The notes under the pieces were generated by a model. That model ran no database searches, was not told where the DNA came from, and saw only the letters and a list, made by a program, of their open reading frames with translations. A program made the position numbers and the translations under genes. Below, piece by piece: positions 1-5,939 of a DNA stretch of 11,137 bases. Source of the DNA: Bacteroidota bacterium (GTDB lineage Bacteria > Bacteroidota > Bacteroidia > Bacteroidales > PUMT01); the NCBI GenBank assembly GCA_003556985.1, contig PWPZ01000244.1, positions 1 to 11,137 of the forward strand, read 5' to 3'. Position 1 is the first letter of the stretch; every line of letters begins with the position of its first letter.

Positions 1-888
1 ATACGGATGGCTGAATTTGGAACCGTATACCGCTATGAACAAAGCGGCGAATTGCACGGACTGTCCAGAGTAAGGGGATTTACCCAGGACGATGCCCACA
101 TATTCTGCCGGCCCGATCAGCTAAAGGAAGAGTTCATCAAGGTTATCGATATTATTTTTATAATTTTCGGAGCACTTGAATTCAAGGATTTTCTTGTACA
201 AATATCTCTCAGGGACCCTGAAAATAAGGATAAATACATAGGCAGCGATGAAAACTGGGAAAAGGCCGAGAAAGCAATTATCGAGGCTACACAGGAAAAA
301 GGACTTGATGCCAGGATAGAATTAGGAGAAGCAGCATTTTACGGACCCAAGCTTGATTTTATGGTCAAAGACGCCATAGGCAGGCAATGGCAGCTCGGAA
401 CAATACAGGTTGATTACAATTTGCCCGAGCGGTTTGATCTTGAATATACCGGCTCCGACAACCAGAAGCACCGCCCCGTTATGATACACCGTGCGCCGTT
501 TGGCTCTATGGAAAGATTTGTTGCTGTACTTATAGAACATACGGCAGGAAAATTCCCCCTTTGGCTCACTCCCGAACAGTTTATTATACTTCCAATAAGC
601 GAAAAAATTAATAATTATGCCGAAAAAGTTTTAAAATTCCTCAATAATTACGATCTTCGCGGCCTGATTGACTTTAGAAGTGAGAAGATCGGCAAAAAGA
701 TAAGGGATAGCGAGTTAAGGCGAATTCCATATCTTCTTATCGTAGGGGAAAAAGAAGCCGCCAGTAATACAATTTCGGTTCGAAAGCAGGGAGAGGGAGA
801 CAAAGGTTCGGTAAATCTGGAAGAATTTGCTAACTTTGTGAATCAGGAAGTTGAAAAGGCAATTAACAAATACATGCAGATAAAATAA
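1..888 (+). CDS. thrS: Threonine--tRNA ligase, C-terminal part (5' end outside window)
   Basis: Ligates threonine to tRNA-Thr in the cytoplasm. The reading frame is open to the left edge, so the first ATG (position 7) is internal. The 295 visible residues start inside class II motif 2 (YRYEQSGELHGL, fragment residues 10-21) and go through QDDAHIFC (29-36) and the motif 3 region (IHRAPFGSMERF, about 162-173). The anticodon-binding domain follows (FPLWLTPEQ onward to the stop). By family knowledge, the His of DDAH (residue 33) and the His of IHRAPF (residue 163) are two of the three zinc ligands that select threonine; the third, a Cys, lies upstream of the window. No frameshift or missing key residue is visible. 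It is followed 30 bases later by infC in the same frame, a classical operon order. The identification is very secure. Confidence 0.97.
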   Translation: MRMAEFGTVYRYEQSGELHGLSRVRGFTQDDAHIFCRPDQLKEEFIKVIDIIFIIFGALEFKDFLVQISLRDPENKDKYIGSDENWEKAEKAIIEATQEKGLDARIELGEAAFYGPKLDFMVKDAIGRQWQLGTIQVDYNLPERFDLEYTGSDNQKHRPVMIHRAPFGSMERFVAVLIEHTAGKFPLWLTPEQFIILPISEKINNYAEKVLKFLNNYDLRGLIDFRSEKIGKKIRDSELRRIPYLLIVGEKEAASNTISVRKQGEGDKGSVNLEEFANFVNQEVEKAINKYMQIK

Positions 889-903
889 TTATTAACCAAA
901 AAG

Positions 904-921
904 AAGGAGGGCAGTAATATA
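904..921 (+). promoter_or_regulatory. Strong Shine-Dalgarno plus ATA start of infC
   Basis: AAGGAGGG at 904-911 stands 7 bases before ATA (919-921). No other gene start in this window has a recognisable Shine-Dalgarno sequence, so this site stands out. It decides the start codon of infC. It fits IF-3 autoregulation by a rare initiation codon, which is established in other bacteria and inferred here. Confidence 0.75.
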
Positions 922-1488
922 GCATTACAAAGATTTTCCAGAGGTCCGAGAAGACAGCTCAGACAGGAACCAAAACACAGAATCAACGAAAAAATCAAAG
1001 CCAGGACGATTCGCCTGGTAGGTGATAATATCGACGAGCCAAGAGTAATGCCTACATCTGAGGCATATAAACTGGCTGATCAGATGGAGCTTGATTTGGT
1101 GGAAATTTCGCCAAATGCCGATCCTCCCGTCTGTAAAATAATTGACTACCAGAAATTTCTTTATCAGCAGAAAAAGAAACAAAAGGAGATCAAGGCAAAA
1201 ACCGTTAAAGTAACAATAAAAGAGATCCGTTTCGGGCCCAATACGGATGAACATGACTTCATCTTTAAACTTAATCATGCGAAAAAATTCCTCACCGATG
1301 GATCCAAGATAAAAGCATTCGTATTCTTTAAGGGAAGAACGATACTATTTAAGGAAAAAGGAGAAATTTTACTTTTAAGGTTTGCCCAGGAACTTGAAGA
1401 ATACGGAAGAGTCGAACAAATGCCGCGGCTGGAAGGTAAGAGAATGACGATGTTCATTGCCCCGAAAACCATGAAAAAGAAGAATTAA
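919..1488 (+). CDS. infC: Translation initiation factor IF-3, non-standard ATA start
   Basis: IF-3 binds the 30S subunit, prevents 50S joining and checks start-codon/initiator-tRNA pairing. The first ATG in frame (1048) would remove most of the N-terminal domain. Upstream the frame is open back to the thrS stop and encodes a typical IF-3 N-terminus (RINEKIKARTIRLVGDN). Only ATA at 919, preceded at normal spacing by AAGGAGGG (904-911), makes a sensible start, giving 189 residues. No in-frame ATG, GTG or TTG lies between 889 and 1047. The N-domain includes LDLVEISPNADPPVCKIIDY; the C-domain includes KEIRFGPNTDEHD and ends LEGKRMTMFIAPK. Rare start codons on infC are a known autoregulatory device: when IF-3 is abundant, non-AUG starts are rejected. 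The protein identity is certain. The exact start is inferred but well supported. Confidence 0.93.
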   Translation: MALQRFSRGPRRQLRQEPKHRINEKIKARTIRLVGDNIDEPRVMPTSEAYKLADQMELDLVEISPNADPPVCKIIDYQKFLYQQKKKQKEIKAKTVKVTIKEIRFGPNTDEHDFIFKLNHAKKFLTDGSKIKAFVFFKGRTILFKEKGEILLLRFAQELEEYGRVEQMPRLEGKRMTMFIAPKTMKKKN

Positions 1489-1509
1489 TAACCTGTAAAT
1501 ATTATTGCA

Positions 1510-1707
1510 ATGCCGAAGATGAAGACTAATTCCGGAGCAAAAAAGCGTTTTGTGCTTACCGGATCAGGGAAGATTAAAAGGAAGCATGCCTATAAGAGCC
1601 ATATCCTTACCAAAAAATCAACCAAAAGAAAAAGGAACCTGACATATTTCACTCTTGTAAGTAAGCCGGATGAAAAAAACATTCGCCTCCTGCTTGCAAT
1701 GAAATAA
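1510..1707 (+). CDS. rpmI: 50S ribosomal protein L35 (bL35)
   Basis: Small basic protein of the large ribosomal subunit, 65 residues, the normal family length. The N-terminus MPKMKTNSGAKKRF and the central KIKRKHAYKSHILTKKSTKRKRNL are typical of bL35. It starts with ATG 21 bases after the infC stop in an A/T-rich leader without a Shine-Dalgarno. It is cotranscribed by position with infC upstream and rplT downstream. In other bacteria this pair is repressed by L20 acting on the shared mRNA; whether that occurs here is not shown by the coding sequence. Confidence 0.97.
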   Translation: MPKMKTNSGAKKRFVLTGSGKIKRKHAYKSHILTKKSTKRKRNLTYFTLVSKPDEKNIRLLLAMK

Positions 1708-1805
1708 TTCGGAATATCCGAAAAAAATAAGTTATTAACCGGAGTGTATCAGCCAACAAAGAGTCCGAAAACCGGACCGCTGACCATTCATAATGAACAG
1801 ATAAA
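1708..1805 (+). promoter_or_regulatory. Structured rpmI-rplT spacer, candidate L20 mRNA-binding/autoregulatory region
   Basis: The 98-base spacer carries alternating complementary tetramers: CGGA (1710), TCCG (1717), CGGA (1740), TCCG (1764), CGGA (1773). These can form a small hairpin right after the rpmI stop (TTCGGA/TCCGAA, 1708-1722). They can also form a two-part stem before rplT (TCAGC 1749-1753 with GCTGA 1779-1783; GTCCG 1763-1767 with CGGAC 1773-1777), or exclusive alternatives. No T-run follows, so these are not terminators. L20 is known to control rpmI-rplT through structured mRNA in other bacteria. Assigning that role here is inference. Confidence 0.35.
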
Positions 1806-2153
1806 ATGCCCAGATCAGTTAATGCTGTAGCCTCAAAACAGAGAAGAAAAAAAGTGCTAAAGCAGGCCAAGGGTTACTTTGGCAGAAGAAAAAATGTATA
1901 TACCGTAGCAAAAAATGCCGTTGAAAAAGGTTTGCAATATGCCTACCGTGACCGCAAAAAGAAGAAATCAGCCTTCAGGAGCTTATGGATTCAACGAATA
2001 AACGCAGCAGTGCGGGAACACGGCATGTCTTATTCCGAATTTATCGGAGCAGTTAATAAAAAGGGGATCGAACTCAACCGCAAAGTTCTGGCCGATCTGG
2101 CCATGAATCATCCGGATGCATTTAAAGCCGTGGTTGAGTCGGTTAAAAAATAG
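1806..2153 (+). CDS. rplT: 50S ribosomal protein L20 (bL20)
   Basis: Large-subunit assembly protein that binds 23S rRNA early, 115 residues, normal length. Recognisable segments are MPRSVNAVASKQRRKK at the basic N-terminus, AKGYFGRRKNVYTVAKNAVEK, YAYRDRKKKK, LWIQRINAAVREHGMSYSEF and the C-terminal RKVLADLAMNHPDAFKAVV. The start is ATG in a purine-rich stretch (AGATAAAATG) with no Shine-Dalgarno. It is the last gene of the thrS-infC-rpmI-rplT operon and is followed by an intrinsic terminator. In other bacteria it also represses its own operon by binding the leader mRNA. Confidence 0.97.
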   Translation: MPRSVNAVASKQRRKKVLKQAKGYFGRRKNVYTVAKNAVEKGLQYAYRDRKKKKSAFRSLWIQRINAAVREHGMSYSEFIGAVNKKGIELNRKVLADLAMNHPDAFKAVVESVKK

Positions 2154-2173
2154 CACCATAACAATTTGTTTTC

Positions 2174-2213
2174 AAAGCCGTCTCTGCTATTTGTATGAGA
2201 GGGCTTTTTTTTT
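2174..2213 (+). terminator. Intrinsic terminator of the thrS-rplT operon
   Basis: AAAGCC (2174-2179) pairs with GGCTTT (2202-2207), and TCTC (2181-2184) with GAGA (2197-2200), separated by one G/G mismatch. The loop is about 12 bases, and nine T residues run to 2213. It lies 20 bases past the rplT stop on the coding strand. Confidence 0.88.
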
Positions 2214-2308
2214 GACATACGGTCGGCTTTCTATTTGATAAACAAGATGGTAATTAATGAACAAACACAAATTGTTTACATGTGAGATTACCCACGGCTA
2301 ATTAAGCA

Positions 2309-2374
2309 TGGATGACCTGTGGAATGAAAAACAAAACATCCGGTCACAAATGGGTAAAATGTTGTTAAATTAAA
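2309..2374 (+). other. Possible 21-codon leader ORF before dapB
   Basis: ATG at 2309 opens a 21-codon frame (MDDLWNEKQN...KMLLN) ending in TAA at 2372-2374, 9 bases before the dapB ATG and in the same frame. It has no Shine-Dalgarno and no recognised similarity. It is not rich in lysine codons as an attenuation peptide would be (three Lys). The same stretch can form a pseudoknot-like pairing (GGATG with CATCC, GACC with GGTC). It could be chance in an A/T-rich leader. The rest of 2214-2383 shows no convincing promoter match. Confidence 0.2.
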
Positions 2375-2383
2375 TATTTGCTA

Positions 2384-3100
2384 ATGAAGATTGCTATTAT
2401 CGGTTATGGAAAAATGGGCAGGGAGATTGAAGCTGTCGCATTAAAAAACGGTCATGACGTGACTCTTAAAATTGATTTGGACAGCTTGCATCTTCTGAAG
2501 CCTGACAGCCTTGGTAAAGCTGATGTCGCGATTGAATTTACGACCCCCGGGACTGCCATAGATAACATAATTGCATGCTTTAATGCAGGCGTTCCCGTCG
2601 TATCAGGAACAACGGGATGGACCGACCGGCTTGATGAAATAATTGAATTATGCAGGTCAGAGAAACAAACCTTTTTTTATGCATCAAATTTCAGTATTGG
2701 TGTAAATATTATGTTCAGACTTAACCGCTGGCTTGCAGGGGTAATGGATAAATTCCCCCGGTACGATGTAATGCTTTCAGAAACACACCATATACATAAA
2801 AAAGACGCGCCCAGTGGTACTGCTCTTACCCTTGCCGGCGATATACTTAAAAATATAAAAAGAAAAAGCAGCTGGGAAAATAAGCCGGCAATAAATCCGG
2901 ACACTCTTTCGGTAATTTCGGAAAGGAAAGGAGAAGTTCCCGGCACTCACATTGTCACCTATACCTCTCCCGATGACATCCTGGCGGTGAGCCATCGCGC
3001 CCTTAACCGCAGCATATTTGCTGCAGGAGCGCTTATTGCCGCAGAATTCATAGACGGCAAAACAGGTATTTATACTATGGATGACCTGCTGGATCTTTAA
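2384..3100 (+). CDS. dapB: 4-hydroxy-tetrahydrodipicolinate reductase
   Basis: Cytoplasmic NAD(P)H-dependent reductase of the diaminopimelate/lysine pathway, which supplies peptidoglycan cross-links and lysine. From ATG 2384 the protein has 238 residues; a TTG two codons upstream is in frame but unlikely. The nucleotide-binding glycine pattern G7-x-G9-x-x-G12 follows the first strand. AIEFTTP and SGTTGW lie in the Rossmann part. The signature ETHHIHKKDAPSGT (133-146) holds the conserved His-His-x-x-Lys (H135, H136, K139) and the substrate-contacting DAPSGT. The C-terminus returns to the Rossmann fold (ALIAAEFIDGKTGIYTMDDLL). The length is slightly short of the E. coli enzyme, usual for this phylum. 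It is followed 93 bases later by lepB in the same direction, probably one transcript. Confidence 0.96.
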   Translation: MKIAIIGYGKMGREIEAVALKNGHDVTLKIDLDSLHLLKPDSLGKADVAIEFTTPGTAIDNIIACFNAGVPVVSGTTGWTDRLDEIIELCRSEKQTFFYASNFSIGVNIMFRLNRWLAGVMDKFPRYDVMLSETHHIHKKDAPSGTALTLAGDILKNIKRKSSWENKPAINPDTLSVISERKGEVPGTHIVTYTSPDDILAVSHRALNRSIFAAGALIAAEFIDGKTGIYTMDDLLDL

Positions 3101-3193
3101 TCCCGTAAACAGTATGATACCATGCAATTAATTTCAATCTCCATATGATATGCATGTACGTTACTTGTGGCCCGGAAAACAAAGCACAAACAG

Positions 3194-4504
3194 ATGAATA
3201 CTCTTACCGGACGGTTTAGACTCTCATACCTGACAGCCGCCCTGCTTATTATCCTTTATTTGCTGTGGACCGTATGGATGGGTAATTACTGGCTTCTGCC
3301 CGGTATAATTGTAATATTTGATCTGTTTGTAACGAAAAAAGTAAACTGGAGATTCTGGAGAAATAAAAGGCTGGTAAAAAATCACTATCTCCGTGAATGG
3401 ATAGATTCAATAGTTTTTGGAGTATTTTTTGCCATATTTATCCGCGTATTTTTTGTCGAAGCATATTCAATCCCGACTTCTTCGATGGAAAGATCATTGC
3501 TTGCAGGTGATTATTTATTTGTGAGCAAGCTGGTCTATGGTCCTAAACTACCTAACACTCCTCTGTCTCTTCCCTTTGCCCACCGCCTTTACCTTGACTG
3601 GTTAAAGCTCCCCTACAAAAGACTTTCGGGATTAACCACCATAAAGAATAATGATATAATAGTCTTTAACTTCCCCGAAGGTGACACTGTGGTAACCCGG
3701 TATCCTGATCAGAGTTATTATGCACTTATACGGCAGTATGGAAGAGAATATATTCATAATGAGTTTGAGCTGGAATGGCGTCCGGTCGACAAACGGGAAA
3801 CGTACGTAAAAAGATGCGTAGGAATTCCCGGTGACACTATTTTAATCAGCGGTGGCAAATTATCTGTAAACGGGGTTCCTGAAAAGCATAAGGAAAAAAT
3901 GCAATACGACTATTTCGTCAGGACAGACGGTACCCTGATAGATGATGAGCAGTTCAACCGGATGAATATTGCACCGATCGACAGGAAATTCAACCCCGCC
4001 CATTCACTATACGAAATTTCCCTTACGGAAGATATGATCGCAGGAATAGAAAAACTTTCAAATGTTGTTTCTGTTAACCGCTATGAGAACAGAAATCCCT
4101 ATTCGGGAATTCACACCATATTTCCGTTTCACCGCAACTATCCCTGGAATGAAGATAACTTTGGTCCTCTGGCGGTGCCGGGAAGAAATACAGAGGTAGA
4201 GATTAACATTTATAACCTGCCTCTTTACCGTCGGATGATCACCTTATATGAAGGGAATGACCTTGAAGTTGAAAATGATCAGATATTCATAAACGGGATC
4301 CGGACCGACACCTACCGGTTCAGGATGGATTATTATTTTGTTCTTGGAGATAACCGGCACAATTCAGCCGATTCAAGATTCTGGGGTTTTGTGCCAGAAG
4401 ATCATGTAGTGGGCAGGGCGGAAATGATATGGCTGTCGCTTGAAGCCGGCAAAAAATTACCGGAAAACATCAGATGGGAAAGAATGTTCAAAAGCATTAA
4501 CTAA
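3194..4504 (+). CDS. lepB: Signal peptidase I, first tandem copy (S26 family)
   Basis: Membrane serine protease that removes signal peptides from Sec and Tat substrates on the outer face of the inner membrane. ATG 3194 gives 436 residues and matches the N-terminus of the neighbouring paralog; an in-frame GTG at 3167 would add nine residues. A hydrophobic hairpin (about 12-46) and a membrane segment (about 69-92) precede SIPTSSM, with the catalytic Ser at 97. The catalytic Lys is K206 in YVKRCVGIPGDT. The last conserved box, GDNRHNSADSRFWGFVP, starts at 385. The roughly 180 residues between the Lys and the GDNR box are far longer than in SipS- or LepB-type enzymes. They share motifs with the second copy (YPWNEDNFGPL). 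All catalytic residues are present, so it is probably active. It lies between dapB and the second lepB. Confidence 0.94.
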   Translation: MNTLTGRFRLSYLTAALLIILYLLWTVWMGNYWLLPGIIVIFDLFVTKKVNWRFWRNKRLVKNHYLREWIDSIVFGVFFAIFIRVFFVEAYSIPTSSMERSLLAGDYLFVSKLVYGPKLPNTPLSLPFAHRLYLDWLKLPYKRLSGLTTIKNNDIIVFNFPEGDTVVTRYPDQSYYALIRQYGREYIHNEFELEWRPVDKRETYVKRCVGIPGDTILISGGKLSVNGVPEKHKEKMQYDYFVRTDGTLIDDEQFNRMNIAPIDRKFNPAHSLYEISLTEDMIAGIEKLSNVVSVNRYENRNPYSGIHTIFPFHRNYPWNEDNFGPLAVPGRNTEVEINIYNLPLYRRMITLYEGNDLEVENDQIFINGIRTDTYRFRMDYYFVLGDNRHNSADSRFWGFVPEDHVVGRAEMIWLSLEAGKKLPENIRWERMFKSIN

Positions 4505-4539
4505 ATTTGTGACTCTTAAATCATATTCAAATTCAAATA

Positions 4540-5937
4540 ATGGAATTCATTAAAAAACACGCTACCTGGATCAGGTTCGGGATAGCCGCACTTGCCTGGA
4601 TCCTTTGGGTAATCTGGCTGGGAAATTACTGGTTCCTTCTCGGACTGCCGGTTATTTACGACATCTATGTAAGTAAAAAGGTGAACTGGACATTCTGGAA
4701 AAAACGGGAAGGCAAAAACAGTACGATTATAGAATGGCTGGATGCATTGATATATGCTATTGTAGCCGTCACATTCATTAACATATTCTTTTTCCAGAAT
4801 TATAAAATCCCTACCGGCTCTATGGAGAAGGACCTTCTGATAGGAGACCACCTTTTTGTAAGTAAATTAAGCTATGGCCCCCGGCTGCCAAACACTCCGA
4901 TTTCCTTTCCGTTTGCCCACCACACCCTTCCGCTGACCCGGCATACAAGGTCATACGTTGAATGGATCCAGTGGCCATACAAAAGGCTTGCAGGGTTCGG
5001 GGAGATACAGAACAACCATAATGTGGTATTCAATTTCCCGGAGGGAGATACGGTGATACTGGAAATGCAGGCACAAAGTTATTATGCCGTCTTACGTCAG
5101 GTTACAAGGGAACTCTATGAAAGGGACAGGAATACCCAAAACGGAAACAGGGATATAAACCACTATAAACCGGAAGCGAGGAGGTTTTTGGAGCAGAACT
5201 ACAATATTGCAGCAAGACCGGTCGACAAAAGGGATAATTATATAAAAAGGTGTGTTGCCACGCCGGGTGATACTTTTGAGATTAGAAGCGGCGAGATATT
5301 CATTAATGGCCGGTCGATGGATGCAGGTCTTGACCACATCCAGTTTATGTACATAGTCCGTACCGACGGAACCCCACTGAACATAAGGGCCCTCGAACGG
5401 CTGAAGATTTACCGGGATGATATCAGCCAGTATTCCGTTTCAGAATACTATATTCCCCTTACCGGGGAAAATGCCGAAAAAATAGCCGGTTTCAGAAATG
5501 TTGTTTCAGTGGAGCGCTGGGTAAACGATCCCGGGAATAATAATAGAGACGTATTCCCGCATGATGGTGCATATCCCTGGAATGAAGATCATTTCGGTCC
5601 CCTTGTGATACCGGCAAAAGGCGTAACCGTACCTTTAAACACCACCAATATTGTGCTCTATGAAAGGATAATAGAAGCATATGAACTTAACACCCTGGAA
5701 ATAAAAGACGAAGAGATATTTATTAACGGTGAAAAAACCGATACCTACACCTTTGAAATGGATTACTTTTTCATGGTAGGTGATAACAGGCACAACTCTC
5801 TTGATTCCAGGTTCTGGGGGTTTGTGCCGCAGGATCATGTGGTGGGCCGTCCAAGATTCATCTGGTTATCCCTGGATCCCTCCCGTTCAGGTTTAAGCAG
5901 GATACGATGGAGCAGGTTATTCTCGGGAACAGGATAA
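4540..5937 (+). CDS. lepB: Signal peptidase I, second tandem copy (S26 family)
   Basis: Second type I signal peptidase, 465 residues, starting 36 bases after the first and clearly its paralog. The membrane anchor near the N-terminus is WILWVIWLGNYWFLLGLPVIYD, here about residues 20-41 in part, and a second segment (about 64-88) precedes KIPTGSM, with the catalytic Ser at 94. The catalytic Lys is K236 in YIKRCVATPGDT. GDNRHNSLDSRFWGFVP starts at 414. The Ser-Lys interval is about 30 residues longer than in copy one, because of an insertion (RDRNTQNGNRDINHYK region). The long segment between Lys and GDNR is shared (YPWNEDHFGPL). Both copies look functional, so they may divide substrates rather than one being a relic. 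Its stop is 2 bases from that of the convergent iron-sulfur gene, with no terminator visible. Confidence 0.94.
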   Translation: MEFIKKHATWIRFGIAALAWILWVIWLGNYWFLLGLPVIYDIYVSKKVNWTFWKKREGKNSTIIEWLDALIYAIVAVTFINIFFFQNYKIPTGSMEKDLLIGDHLFVSKLSYGPRLPNTPISFPFAHHTLPLTRHTRSYVEWIQWPYKRLAGFGEIQNNHNVVFNFPEGDTVILEMQAQSYYAVLRQVTRELYERDRNTQNGNRDINHYKPEARRFLEQNYNIAARPVDKRDNYIKRCVATPGDTFEIRSGEIFINGRSMDAGLDHIQFMYIVRTDGTPLNIRALERLKIYRDDISQYSVSEYYIPLTGENAEKIAGFRNVVSVERWVNDPGNNNRDVFPHDGAYPWNEDHFGPLVIPAKGVTVPLNTTNIVLYERIIEAYELNTLEIKDEEIFINGEKTDTYTFEMDYFFMVGDNRHNSLDSRFWGFVPQDHVVGRPRFIWLSLDPSRSGLSRIRWSRLFSGTG

Positions 5938-5939
5938 AA

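Noticed and set aside
925..1278. A 117-codon minus-strand frame opposite infC.
   Set aside because: It mirrors the infC coding sequence, including its conserved N-terminal domain.
1708..1722. TTCGGA-ATA-TCCGAA hairpin after rpmI as a terminator.
   Set aside because: It is followed by an A-run, not a T-run, on the coding strand, and rplT must be transcribed through it.
2212..2240. TTGACA at 2212-2217 with a TGATAA-like -10 hexamer, as a sigma-70 style promoter for dapB.
   Set aside because: It overlaps the terminator T-run, the -10 match is poor, and Bacteroidota primary sigma factors use TTTG/TAnnTTTG instead.
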